DNA of 64,000 nucleotides, from assembly GCA_947650285.1 (NCBI GenBank), contig CANTFL010000649.1, forward strand, positions 38,775-102,774. Direction: 5' to 3'. The first letter of the stretch is position 1. Each line of letters starts with the position of its first letter. Under the pieces are notes generated by a model that did not search any database, was not told where the DNA came from, and worked only from the letters and a program-made list of their open reading frames with translations. Shown one piece after another: positions 45,091 through 54,527 of the stretch. The stretch comes from Hyaloperonospora brassicae. Its lineage: Eukaryota > Oomycota > Peronosporomycetes > Peronosporales > Peronosporaceae. Position numbers and translations under genes: made by a program.

Positions 45091-45334
45091 CCTTCTGTGG
45101 ACTATTTTGTTGGCAGCTACTTGCACGGATAACACAGATGGGCCGCTGTCGAAAAAAGCGGCGTGCTCGACAGCACTAAATGCAGACGACATCGGCCAGT
45201 TGCATCAAAGTCGACGACTGTCAATCAGTACATCGGATCGGAGGAGCTGGAACTGGACAGAGCACCAGTCAGCCAACGACGCCAGTACTTTGACAACGAC
45301 GTGCAATCTGATTGCATTGGCCTGTGCTCGCTAG
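45071..45334 (+). pseudogene. Secreted-protein-like open frame whose start lies in the LINE tail
   Basis: The frame codes for 87 residues with a hydrophobic start (MIMKLLLLLWTILLAATC) that looks like a signal peptide, followed by a short hydrophilic part (NTDGPLSKKA, HQSRRLSIS). The first seven or so codons come from the LINE insert; the rest begins in the target duplication. Upstream of the insert an ATG at 45,012 (MKWRVL) lies one frame off and could be the remains of the original start. After about residue 55 another frame appears to continue an effector-like sequence (QYIGSEELELDR), which suggests decay by frameshift. Expression is unknown. Confidence 0.4.
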
Positions 45335-46859
45335 TCACGTTCATGCCATAGCGCACACTCGAGAACCCGCCAATGACGAAAGAAGTGCCGAATGGATGCA
45401 AGCAGATAGTGAGATGTGCCAACCCGCGCTGGCAACTCGTTCCGACCAGGATCGGATCCAGGACGCACGTTTGCTAGGGTGAAAGCACTGTGGTGTGATT
45501 CCAACGCTAATCTGCAAAGGTCAAGAGTCCAGTCGCTGGCCGATCGGCTTTCTTCTCGCCACCCTACGAGAGGCGGTATTATTCATCTCGCACAGACTTA
45601 TCGCGTCTCGTTTCACCAGGTGTTTCCCATCCTCATCTTCACGGACAACTTAGTGGTCGACAACATGACACTGTACCAAGCGGCACACTTGATCGGGCAA
45701 ACGATCGCGACAAGATAGTTCCGTATCAAATGGTGCACTTGCTCCACTCGATACGATGCCGTGTTGCCGCGACCGTCTGCTCGTTGGTCTACTCTTTTGG
45801 CAGAACATCATATCTGCATCGTTAATTACAAGATCTTTGACCGCTGAAGTACTTTTGATTATGAATTGCTGATCAGTTGTTCTGTATGCGACGTCAAATC
45901 CACGTCATCCGCATATGGATTCTCAGCAACTGGGTTTGTCATATCACGAAAGCTGAACTTTGGCTGGGCCAATCTCTCAGACCACAACCGATAAGTCTTA
46001 TCGATAAGATGTACAATCAATAATCAAATTGCGAACGCAAAGCCAAGGCATGGTTGTCCAGGCCTTCTTACGACGAAGCCAGTGTTTCGAGATACCATGA
46101 GGAGGATATCCTTTGCGTCATCTTCCAGCGGCATGACGTTGGCTACAAAAGCCGAAGCAGTCTCGAGGCGCAGCTTATCAATTGCGGTAGACGGATGATG
46201 AACGATTTCAATCCTGATCAGCGATTGTGTGGGACGCAAACAAACAATCGCTCTCTCTCTCACACTATCTCCATGCCTTGATCGAAGATGCGCATGCAGA
46301 TCGCTCTCAGTGACCGGTAAAACACTCACACCACTCTGCGCAAGTCACGTTTGTTGCCATGAGTCGATCCCGGCGAGAACCTCTTTCGCCTTTGCAATAC
46401 TATCAGAAACGTCATTGGTCATGAGCTCGTGCATTGGGCTCACAGCAACGGACGCCACTCGTGAGGGGCGTGATCGATCCGAGTGATCAAGTCTGTCGCC
46501 TACGTGCAACAAGAATGTTCACGATATATAGGAAGCGGCCACTTTGCGGCAGCACAGGTCATTGGTCGCTCCATGTTGCACTACCATTCAGCGATGCGGC
46601 AGTGCGAGTGTATATACAGTACCATCAAATGCTGACATTGTCAGAATACTTCATTTATGGACTTGCTACTGGAGGTTTCGGACCTTGAAAACTAGTGACA
46701 ACACACTTCAGACATCCAGTAGCACAGACTACAACGAACCGCAGCGCATATCGAAAGCAGGGGACGTGGAAGCTGATGCACAGCAAAGCAATCATCAGTC
46801 AACAAATGAAAGAGACCAGACGATAACCTGTGCTATGCTAACCTTGCGACGCTCGTCAC
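45335..46859. other. Intergenic, no gene supported
   Basis: About 1.5 kb with mixed composition. A minus-strand frame at 46,024-46,329 (about 100 codons) is the only one of note, but I recognise no motif in it. No repeat shared with the rest of the window was seen. Confidence 0.4.
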
Positions 46860-47108
46860 TCATGGCGTCGGCAAGCAGCCAGCTGCAACACAGGCTGCCA
46901 TACAAGTTCCCAGCGCCGTATTGCAGCCAATGATAGCGGGAACGGTGCCAATGCCCGCGGTCACAGTGCCAAACACTGCACCGGCAGCACTGTAACAAGC
47001 CACTGCAACGGCGTTGCACCCGGCCTGGCAGATCCCGTAAGCGAGCGGCCCTGCGGTGACTCCTGCGAGGCTCAGCCCCACAAGCACGACAGTCATTTCC
47101 TTGAACAT
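46860..47108 (-). CDS. Small secreted cysteine-rich protein, GPLAYGICQ family
   Basis: 82 residues, one exon, ATG at 47,108. After a short hydrophobic leader (VVLVGLSLAGVTA) comes a compact domain: GPLAYGICQAGCNAVAVACY, a glycine/alanine-rich middle (GTVTAGIGTVPAII), and GCNTALGTCMAACVAAGC. The eight regularly spaced cysteines and the GPLAYGICQ opening recall small proteins of fungi, algae and nematodes related to zygote-specific Zys proteins. I know of no assigned biochemical function. It stands alone with no related gene nearby. Its small size, leader and cysteines make it a candidate secreted protein; an internal-membrane location cannot be excluded because the middle is hydrophobic. Confidence 0.55.
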   Translation of the reverse strand: MFKEMTVVLVGLSLAGVTAGPLAYGICQAGCNAVAVACYSAAGAVFGTVTAGIGTVPAIIGCNTALGTCMAACVAAGCLPTP

Positions 47109-47370
47109 CTTTCTCGAGAGCTCCCAATTGCGAAGTGGGGTCCGTCAGTAACATAGAACTTGTGACCGTCCACATAGCAGTTAGTTCGTTTGTTCGTTTG
47201 TTGCCGTGCGTGAGTTCCATGGAAAGTGGAAAAAAGTCGTTAGGTGGAGAATGTGCTGTTGTTCAATAGCGTGAGTGAAAGTGACCACGTCGGACTTGCG
47301 AGGCATTCATATCTGTGCTTCATTCTTACAGAGTGATAGAAGCTGCTACGTCCTTGTGCGATACAAGAAG

Positions 47371-47559
47371 ATGTATCATTGCAAGATGGAAAATTTATCA
47401 GCCCATTTCGGTTGGATGTTCAAGCTGTGTGTTTCCCGTACTGTTGGAGGGACCGTGACACAACAGCAGCAACAACAACAAGAACAGCATCAGCTACAGC
47501 AACAACAACAAGAACAACTACAGCTACAGCAACAGCAGCAACAACGACAACAAGAACAT

Positions 47560-47591
<32 letters not shown>

Positions 47592-47698
47592 ACAACGACA
47601 ACAACAAGAACATCAGCAACAGCAACAGCAACAGCTACAGCAACAGCAGCAACAACGACAACAAGAACAGCATCAGCTACAGCAACAGCAGCAGCAAC

Positions 47699-47730
<32 letters not shown>

Positions 47731-47736
47731 GAACAT

Positions 47737-47767
<31 letters not shown>

Positions 47768-47940
47768 GGCAGCAACAACGACAACAAGAACAGCATCAGC
47801 TACAGCAACAACAGCAACAACGACAACAAGAACAGCATCAGCTACAGCAACAGCAGCAACAACGACAACAAGAACAGCATCAGCTACAGCAACAGCAGCA
47901 GCAACAACAACAACAACAACAACGACAGCAACAAGAACAT

Positions 47941-47976
<36 letters not shown>

Positions 47977-47979
47977 TAG
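47371..47979 (+). CDS. Glutamine-rich open frame over a CAA/CAG repeat, uncertain gene
   Basis: From an ATG at 47,371 the frame gives a short non-repetitive start (MYHCKMENLSAHFGW) followed by about 170 residues of Q with scattered E, H, R and L. It ends at a TAG inside the repeat. Further TAG codons in the same frame at about 48,018 and 48,093 sit where CAG would be expected. The threonine/alanine-rich frame of the same strand (see 48,210) is an equally good candidate for the true one. It may not be a gene. Confidence 0.3.
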
Positions 47980-48172
47980 CAGCAACAACAAAAACAGCTA
48001 CAGCTACAGCAACAGCAGTAGCAGCAACAACAACAACATGAACATCAGCAACAGCAACAACAACAACGACAACAAGAACAAGAACATCAGCAATAGCAGC
48101 AGCAACAACAACGACAACAAGAACAGCTACAGCTACAGCTACAGCAACAACAACAACTACCACAACAACAAC
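47458..48172. repeat. CAA/CAG low-complexity tract with higher-order units
   Basis: About 715 bp built of CAA and CAG with recurring inserts GAACAGCATCAGCTACAG and GAACATCAGCAACAG. Blocks of about 50-80 bp are repeated as units, so it is a complex repeat rather than a simple triplet run. Confidence 0.9.
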
Positions 48173-48203
48173 AACCCCACCGACCGCAACACTACCGACC
48201 ACA

Positions 48204-48485
48204 ACCCCAATGACCGCGACACTACCGACAGCATCAGCGATGCAAGTGGCAACACCGATCTTTGGCGATCTACCAGACGCGATGAGGAAGTTTTTGAGAG
48301 AGGTGTTGTTAAGCCAACTGAAGCTGCAACTAACTCGTGAAAAGGGAAGGCGTAGGTCTGACAATAACCCGAAAAAGGAACCGCACTTTCGAAAGTTTTA
48401 TGCATTACGTAGGCGTATTTGTAAGCTGCAAACTATTCAGGAGGCGTTTGGTGGTGTCGTGTGTGGGGTTTACGTCAATACTTAA
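48204..48485 (+). CDS. Possible C-terminal module behind the Thr/Ala frame, uncertain
   Basis: An open frame beginning in a TTTPMTATLPTASAM linker continues with a non-repetitive basic segment (FGDLPDAMRKFLREVLLSQ, EKGRRRSDNNPKKEPHFRK, FYALRRRICKLQ). This is in the same frame as the Thr/Ala reading of the upstream repeat, from which it is separated by a single TGA at 48,039-48,041 where AGA is the usual codon. The basic, aromatic segment faintly recalls GCR1-like DNA-binding domains, but I would not rely on that. It may be a pseudogene exon. Confidence 0.3.
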   Translation, partial: TPMTATLPTASAMQVATPIFGDLPDAMRKFLREVLLSQLKLQLTREKGRRRSDNNPKKEPHFRKFYALRRRICKLQTIQEAFGGVVCGVYVNT

Positions 48486-48600
48486 CGCACTTAAAAGCTT
48501 TGCGTTTCCAGATACCGTACCATCGCTCGTCTTTTTTGCCCCATAGTGTACATACAGTTGTCAACCCCCCAAAGGTATATATCCTCATTTCCCGTCGTCC

Positions 48601-49117
48601 ATGTTCGTCGTAGTGGGCTCCAGAGAGCCTCTGTACAAGATGGAAATGCGGGCGCGACGCGAGGACAGTGCGCACGTGGACGAGTTCGTGCTGCACGCAG
48701 CACTGGATCTCGTGGATGAGCTCGTTTGGACGACGCCCAACATGGCGCTCAAGGTCGTGGACCGGTTCAACGACCAACTCGTGTCGGCGTTTGTCACGGC
48801 TTCGGGCGTGAGGTTTCTCCTACTGCACGAGACGCGCAGTGACGAGACCATCAAAGGCTTTTTCCAAGAGGTGCACGAGCTCTATATTAAGGTGAGAGAG
48901 AAGAAGAAGAAGCAGAGGGCTCGAGGAGATCAGAAGTACCAAAGTAGTGGATATCCATTGAGTGAGGTGAGCTAACGTTTCGTCGTGCTGCTGCTGCTAC
49001 TTCTGTGGGTATGTGCAGTTGTTGATGAACCCGTTCTACGAGTACGACACGCCAATCACTTCCGAAGTGTTTGACGCGCGGGTCAAGACATTGGCGCGGA
49101 GGTACCTAAACAAGTGA
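48601..49117 (+). CDS. TRAPPC2: TRAPP complex subunit 2 (sedlin/Trs20)
   Basis: Exons 48601-48891 and 49019-49117 with a 127-bp intron (AAG|GTGAGA..GCAG|TTG), giving 129 residues. It is collinear with sedlin: an opening FVVVGSREPLYKMEM, the HVDEFVLHAALDLVDELVW helix, LKVVDRFNDQLVSAFVT, a RFLLLHETRSDETIKGFF segment, and an exon-2 NPFYEYDTPI..FDARVK end. The longin-like fold forms part of the core of TRAPP, the tethering complex and Rab exchange factor for ER-Golgi traffic. Start and intron phase agree with the family length (about 140 residues). It lies tail-to-tail with RPS19, about 140 bp apart. Confidence 0.9.
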
Positions 49118-49257
49118 AGATTTGAGTGCTTGCGAGTCGCTTTGAAGCTACTCACTATGACAATCATAAGATGGTCTTCATTGCAAAATAGCTCCCTCTG
49201 GTTCGGTTCTTAGGTGGTGCCTGCCTGACTGATTGGTTGACTGACAGCGCTAACAGC

Positions 49258-49722
49258 CTAAGCGCGCACAACCTGACCGGCAATGCGGTCGAGGTCCTGC
49301 TGACCGTGGCTCGTGATCTTGCGACCGCCCTTGTTCACGCCCTCGGGGCACTTCTCGACGACCTTCATCTCCTCCAGCTGCTGCAGAATGTGGCGAATGA
49401 GACCGCCCGACGCCTTCTGGAAGTGCTGACGGTGCACGCCCTTGCGCGCTGCGCCACCGTACACTTTCTTGAGCGACCCTACACCAGTGTACTGGCGCAG
49501 GTACACCTTGCGCGCGATCGACGCCGCGCGAATGTAGTACCAGTCCGGGTCCGCCGGCGCGTACTCCTTGAACGACGCCGTCTTGACCACGTCCCACCAC
49601 GCAGGCAGTTCGATCTTGCCCGATCGCTTCAGGTGCTCGGCGTACGCCTTGATGAACTCGGCAGGCTTCACGTCACGCACCGTCACGCCGTACGCGACTT
49701 CTTCCTCGTCATAGTCAGCCAT
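49258..49722 (-). CDS. RPS19: 40S ribosomal protein S19 (eS19)
   Basis: 154 residues in one exon. The ATG at 49,722 gives [18 protein letters not shown]; an 18-codon upstream extension of the frame looks non-conserved and is read as 5' UTR. The eS19 hallmarks are present: [42 protein letters not shown], the GSLKKVYGG and GVHRQHF stretches, and [16 protein letters not shown] near the end. It is a helical protein of the small-subunit head needed for 18S rRNA maturation. It is divergent from NOP58, sharing the 690-bp region between them. Confidence 0.95.
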   Translation of the reverse strand: MADYDEEEVAYGVTVRDVKPAEFIKAYAEHLKRSGKIELPAWWDVVKTASFKEYAPADPDWYYIRAASIARKVYLRQYTGVGSLKKVYGGAARKGVHRQHFQKASGGLIRHILQQLEEMKVVEKCPEGVNKGGRKITSHGQQDLDRIAGQVVRA

Positions 49723-50412
49723 AGTGGATTCGAGTCTGCATCGACACGCAGCAGAGGCACAAGAGGTTAAGAACACGTCTGTACCACCGCACGCCCCGCG
49801 GGACCCTCAGCGCAACGGCATCGAGTCCACGTCAGGTGCACAGGACAGTCTCGGTCTTAAAACACATTGTCATTACAACGCGGTGACCAAAACAAGTCAC
49901 TCAGGTAAGAGCAGTCGCAGTCGAGACGGCGCCGCGACAGCTGAGTGGACAGAACCACTGCGTACGGTACGGTGCAAGTGGCCAGCCAACGCCATCACGA
50001 CGACGACAACGACGCCGAACACGACGTATACAGTATACAGTCACTTACTTGGCACGAGAGGAACTTTGCAACAATCCCTTTCCTGCGTACTCAACAGACA
50101 GATGAGCTGCTCGGTCGCTCGCGAGGCGGAGCCTTCTCGTCCAGTGGATGTCGATAGCTGAATTTCCACCAATCGGATCGCGCGTTTAGAGCCGGCAGGT
50201 ACCCACACGCGTATGTCGTTTGCTGTAGCCAGTCGTGTCCATCGGATTCGAGAGGGACCTCGTCGCGCTCTATGCTGTTCGATAGGCTGCAGCCACTGGC
50301 CAGCACGCTTCGGACCCAGTCGTGAATATCGCAGACACGAGAGGGCAGCGCCTACTCTCTCTCGCTCTCTCTCTCTCTCTCTCGCTCTGCCCTCTCTCTC
50401 GCGTGTGCGACG
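49723..50412. promoter_or_regulatory. Shared divergent promoter region of RPS19 and NOP58
   Basis: 690 bp between two divergent start codons, not duplicated in the array. Near NOP58 it has a dense CT tract (about 50,355-50,400), ending about 12 bp before the ATG, which could serve as a pyrimidine-rich initiator or 5' terminal pyrimidine-like leader. No specific factor site was recognised. Confidence 0.45.
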
Positions 50413-51912
50413 ATGTTGGTGCTGTTCGAGACGGCCGCCGGCCATGCGCTGTTCAAGGTGCAAGACGAGACCAAAGTGGCCACTGCCGACGACGTGTACA
50501 AGCAGTTTGCGACGTCGGAGAAGGCAACCAAAGTGCTAAAGCTCAAGGGGTTCAACGCGTTCAAAGACACGACCGAAGCTGTGGCGGCCGCAACCGACAT
50601 GGTGGACGGCAAGATGGGCAAATCGCTGCGCAAGTTGCTGAAGAAGCACGTGGTCGACGCGGGGTTGAAGGACAAGTTGGCCGTGTCGGACAAGGCGCTG
50701 GGCGCGCTGATCAAGGAGAAGCTCAGCATTGCGTGCGTCAATGACAGCGCCGTGCACGAGATCATGCGCGGCATTCGGGCGAACATGGACACGCTCATCA
50801 CGGGGCTCGAGGACGACGACCTGAAGGCCATGACGCTCGGGCTGTCGCACTCGCTGTCGCGCTACAAGCTCAAGTTTAGCGCCGACAAGGTGGACACGAT
50901 GATCGTGCAGGCGATCGGATTGCTGGACGAGCTCGACAAGGAGATCAACACGTACTCGATGCGCGTGCGCGAGTGGTTTGGCTGGCACTTTCCCGAGATG
51001 GGCAAGATCGTGACGGACAATCTGCAGTACGCCAAGTGCGTGCTCAAGATGGGCGTGCGGTCGCAGGTCAAGAGTCTGGACTTTTCCGATGTGCTGCCTG
51101 AAGACGTGGAGGCCTCGATGCGCGAGGTGTGCGAGGTGTCCATGGGCACGGACATTTCCCAGGAAGACGTGGCCAACATCTCGGCGCTGTGCGAGCAAGT
51201 GATCTCGCTCACCGAGTACCGTGCGCAGCTCTTTGACTACTTGAAGAACCGCATGAACGCCATTGCCCCGAACCTCACGGTCATGGTGGGGGAGCTCGTC
51301 GGCGCGCGTCTGATTGCCCACGCTGGCAGTCTGATGAACCTGGCCAAGCACCCGGCCAGTACGGTGCAGATCCTCGGCGCCGAGAAGGCGCTCTTCCGTG
51401 CGCTCAAGACCAAGCACGACACGCCCAAGTACGGGCTCATCTACCACGCGTCGCTCATCGGCCAGACGGCGCCGAAGCACAAGGGCAAGATATCTCGCGT
51501 GCTGGCTGCCAAGACGGCATTGGCTGTGCGCGTGGATGCACTGGGCGACGCAACTGAAGCCACGATTGGCTTTGACAACCGCGCCAAGGTGGAGGCCCGC
51601 ATGCGGCAGCTCGAGAACGGCTTCTCGGGCGTCCCCAATAGCAACGGGAAGGTCAAGAACGAGGCCAAGAAGTATACGAAGACGGAGACGAGCACGTCGT
51701 ACAATGCCGATGCAGATATGACAGTGTCGAGCAAGAAGCGAAAGGCTGAGGAGGAGGCGGGGGAGACGGAGGCGGCGCCAAAGGTGAAGAAGGAGAAGAA
51801 GCACAAGAAGAAGAAGGCGACGGAAGTGGAGGAGGACGAAGGCGACAAGAAGGACGACAAGGAGAAGAAGAAGAAGAAGAAGCACAAGAAGAAAAAGGGT
51901 GCCGAGGAATAG
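50413..51912 (+). CDS. NOP58: Box C/D snoRNP core protein NOP58, the complete copy
   Basis: 499 residues, no intron. The N-terminal domain starts MLVLFETAAGHALFKV. A coiled-coil region follows (LGLSHSLSRYKLKFSADKVD to about 220), then the Nop domain with the GLIYHASLIGQ..PKHKGKISR signature at about 341-365. A lysine/glutamate tail (repeats of KKEKKHKKKK and KKKKHKKKK) covers about 440-499. The protein binds box C/D snoRNAs with NOP56, fibrillarin and SNU13 to guide rRNA 2'-O-methylation. Only this copy has the first 43 codons, start codon and CT-rich leader, so it is the only one able to supply normal NOP58. It converges on EMC7 copy 4. Confidence 0.95.
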   Translation: MLVLFETAAGHALFKVQDETKVATADDVYKQFATSEKATKVLKLKGFNAFKDTTEAVAAATDMVDGKMGKSLRKLLKKHVVDAGLKDKLAVSDKALGALIKEKLSIACVNDSAVHEIMRGIRANMDTLITGLEDDDLKAMTLGLSHSLSRYKLKFSADKVDTMIVQAIGLLDELDKEINTYSMRVREWFGWHFPEMGKIVTDNLQYAKCVLKMGVRSQVKSLDFSDVLPEDVEASMREVCEVSMGTDISQEDVANISALCEQVISLTEYRAQLFDYLKNRMNAIAPNLTVMVGELVGARLIAHAGSLMNLAKHPASTVQILGAEKALFRALKTKHDTPKYGLIYHASLIGQTAPKHKGKISRVLAAKTALAVRVDALGDATEATIGFDNRAKVEARMRQLENGFSGVPNSNGKVKNEAKKYTKTETSTSYNADADMTVSSKKRKAEEEAGETEAAPKVKKEKKHKKKKATEVEEDEGDKKDDKEKKKKKKHKKKKGAEE

Positions 51913-52443
51913 ACGCAGCCGACGTGTGGATGATCATTAGCTACTTCACTGCAGTCCACATGTCCCTTTCCAATTTACTCTATCGTGTGCTCTTTCGTCG
52001 ACGGGCGGCCGTGGAGATGTGTGTGCTCCAAAAGTAGTAACGTTATCCTTTGCTTTCCATCCGATTATGTTGAAACCCGAGTCAAGAGAGAGTGTGGTGG
52101 TGGAAATGATAGTGCCATGTTCGCGACCACTGTATTTGTTCATCCTGAGCCACTGCGCAGCACGAGCCAACTGAACGAAACGACAGCCACCACATGCAGA
52201 CAGCAGCGCAATACCTCTCTCTTCCTGCAACAATGAGCCACTTGTGCCGCACAAAAGTGCAGCCAACAAGACCCCACTGCACACAACTGGCAGAACGCGA
52301 GCACCGCAACGGAGCCACACAGGTCCGTGGAGCTACCCACTTCCACGACAAGAGACATTCACTGCCTCCGTCCACAAGCTGCAAGCCCATCAATGAAGAA
52401 CACCCAGTTCCGCTTCGCTCCAGTCCCGCTTCGCCCCACCCAG
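51913..52443. other. Convergent intergenic region NOP58/EMC7
   Basis: About 530 bp between stop codons, conserved in all four copies (5,245-5,775, 16,246-16,777, 27,120-27,650). Several short open frames here exist in both directions, but none has a recognisable product. Confidence 0.5.
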
Positions 52444-53186
52444 CTAGTCGTCGTCACTGTCGTCGGCGTTCGGCTGTCCACCGCCCAGCATGCCCGCCAG
52501 CAACGACGACGGGTCGGCCGACCCCATCTCCTCTTGGGCTTTCTTCACGTCGTCCGGGTCTACTCGCCATACCGACAACAAACGCACCAAACGCACCAAA
52601 CACACCAAACACATACAAATCAGTAACCAACGACGACCCAGCGCGGGACCCGAAACCGCGGCCCCCAAAGACCCAAAAGACCCAAACAATCCACCGCTCG
52701 CCCGACAAACGTACCCATTCCGGCCGTCAGCTTCGGCAGCACGTACAAGAGCCCAATGGGCACAATGATCGTCAAGAACGACGGGTTCATCCCCAGCGTC
52801 AGCACGTTGAACTTCTCGCGCGGGTCAAAGTACTCGAGCGCCTTCACGGGCTCCGCCTCCAGCGGATACCTCGCGGCCGTCCACGGAGCGCCCACGTACG
52901 CAGCCTCGCGCACGCGCACCGCTCCGTCGGCTTCGATGTCCACTTGGAACTGCCCGAAGAGCAGCGCCGTGGACGGAATGCTCACGACGTGGCGACCGAT
53001 AGCGACGTCGGCGAAGCGGAACGAGCCGTCCGCCCGCACGAACGCCGTCTGCGCGCCGCCGTCGAGTTGCACGACCAGCGGCTCTACCGGTTCAGCAGTG
53101 GACGTGCGCGGGCGCACGACGCCGCTGAGTTCGTGTGCGGCACTGCACGTCGCGAGGAGCAGCGCGAGAGACGCCGCGAGGTTCAT
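52444..53186 (-). CDS. EMC7: ER membrane protein complex subunit 7, inverted copy 4
   Basis: Minus-strand exons 53186-52715 and 52559-52444 around a 155-bp intron ending in TAG; 195 residues. The signal peptide ends CSAA, the lumenal beta-sandwich (DGSFRFADV) and membrane helix are intact, and the tail ends SDDD. One coding change (RPRTST) separates it from copies 1 and 2. Intron type and shortened upstream region agree with copy 2. It stands in the arrangement NOP58-EMC7-effector that the array repeats. Confidence 0.88.
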
Positions 53187-53633
53187 GGGGTGTGGCTACG
53201 CGGATGACAGAGCAGGAGTAGTGGTGGTGAAAAGTAGTAGTATTCCGTGTAGTGGTGGTAAAAAGTAGTAATGATACGTGTGGAAAGTAGTACTCGTATT
53301 TGTTGTTACGGTCGGTTCTAGTTGATGTGCATTTGGTGCTTGTGGCAGCCCATACCAGAAAACCTGCGAACCAGTAAGTCTTTCCTACAAGCGAACGCTC
53401 ACGAGTGGCGTGACTTACACTGAACGATAAGGGACACACCGCGAGCGTTGAATGATATGTTCCAAAAAAGCAGGAAACAAAACCATGACAGAGAAAGCGG
53501 AATACAGCAACAAAACCAATCAAGCCAAATGCACTCTCCAGTATATGTTTCGTCTGTCAGTGCAACGCGTTAACGACGCTATAGTAATTATGCGGTCGCC
53601 TCGTTCTCCGCGCCACTAACTTCGTCGTAGTCT
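53187..53633. other. EMC7 upstream and effector 3' flank
   Basis: About 450 bp matching 15,074-15,502 in reverse. Repeated TAATACTAC and CACCACTAC words precede the EMC7 start in each copy and may belong to its promoter. No gene was seen. Confidence 0.5.
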
Positions 53634-54068
53634 TTACGGATTCAGGTACTTGAATTCTTCGATCTTGAAGCGTTCATTCTCAGGAAAGTGCTTGTTGATC
53701 CGTTCGACATACGATTGAAATCGTTTACCGTCTTTATGACTGAAGAATTCGTCAATAGTTCCGCCGCCATGTGCCTGCAACCACGTACCCCAAATATCGC
53801 GGAAAATGGTTTCCAGCACATTTTGAACTACACCTTTCGCAGTTGAATCGATTCGCCCCCATGCCCACATGCTTTCCGAGAGCAGCGCCTCAAAATTCTG
53901 CGATTCCACTCTACTCTCATGCACGGCGGACGCTTCCGCGCCAGTGGTGCGAAGGCCACTCACCGGATCATCCGTCACATCGCCACGAAGAGCATGGGCT
54001 TGTAGCAGAGTCGCCGTGGACACGAAGACGACGATGCCGGGCAGGAGCAAGGCGTGAACAAGACGCAT
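53634..54068 (-). CDS. Secreted RxLR-like effector candidate 3
   Basis: 144 residues. The signal peptide (MRLVHALLLPGIVVFV core, ending QAHA), SGLRTTGAE motif and ESR match effector 1 almost exactly up to residue 53. Beyond this the sequences differ, yet an alignment can be followed (WGRIDSTAKG, IFRDIWGTWLQAHGGGTIDEFF, then FKIEEFKYLNP at the end against FNHEDFKYLKAEG), so the domains share ancestry. Tryptophan and aromatic spacing could fit a WY-like helical fold, but I could not confirm this. The 3' flank after the stop is again near-identical to that of effector 1. Confidence 0.68.
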   Translation of the reverse strand: MRLVHALLLPGIVVFVSTATLLQAHALRGDVTDDPVSGLRTTGAEASAVHESRVESQNFEALLSESMWAWGRIDSTAKGVVQNVLETIFRDIWGTWLQAHGGGTIDEFFSHKDGKRFQSYVERINKHFPENERFKIEEFKYLNP

Positions 54069-54512
54069 TGCTCAATGTGGGTGTGGAGAAGTGTTCGCTG
54101 GAGGGTGAATGTGGGAATGAGGTGAAGTAGGGGTCTCGGAGATGCAGTGCGCCCATCATCCAGCGTGCGGTTTGAGCCCTGCTTTCGGGACATGCGTCCG
54201 GTGTCTACCGTATGGCCACAAGACTGGAAGGTGCGTTTCACTGCTCTTATCCTTACAATCGTCCTTACCATAGTATGCAGTTCAATATGCCACCTGAGAC
54301 CAGAAATCAGCTCGGTGGAAGCCGGCTTCTCGACTTGATTCTTGCATACCATATGTAGCACAAAAACCAGTCGAAGAGAAGCCACAGTCGCGCGTTGTAT
54401 AGACCGCCTCGTTCCTTTCATCGATTGACAGAGCACAGGACACTCGAGTCTATCGCAAGGCGTCTCAGCGATCCTGCATCCCTTACCGAAAAACGATTTG
54501 TCCCGCAGCACC
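54069..54512. promoter_or_regulatory. Effector 3 upstream region
   Basis: Conserved with the regions before effector 1 (about 14,260-14,608) and effector 2 (about 24,000-24,380), although the effectors' C-terminal parts differ. The promoter therefore lies in a shared block. It includes the single copy of the ~70-bp word that is duplicated around the LINE at 13.2-14.2 kb. Confidence 0.45.
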
Positions 54513-54527
54513 TGGTCGCCAGATGGG

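Noticed and set aside
45416..45718. 100-codon plus-strand frame in the 45-46 kb gap
   Set aside because: No recognised motif, no conservation to test within the window, and composition like surrounding filler.
47420..48364. 314-codon valine/alanine-rich minus-strand frame
   Set aside because: It is the reverse reading of CAA/CAG repeats and has no non-repetitive conserved part.
52194..53207. 337-codon frame opposite EMC7 (and its equivalents in the other copies)
   Set aside because: Antisense to EMC7, crosses the intron, no conserved domain; EMC7 itself explains the conservation.
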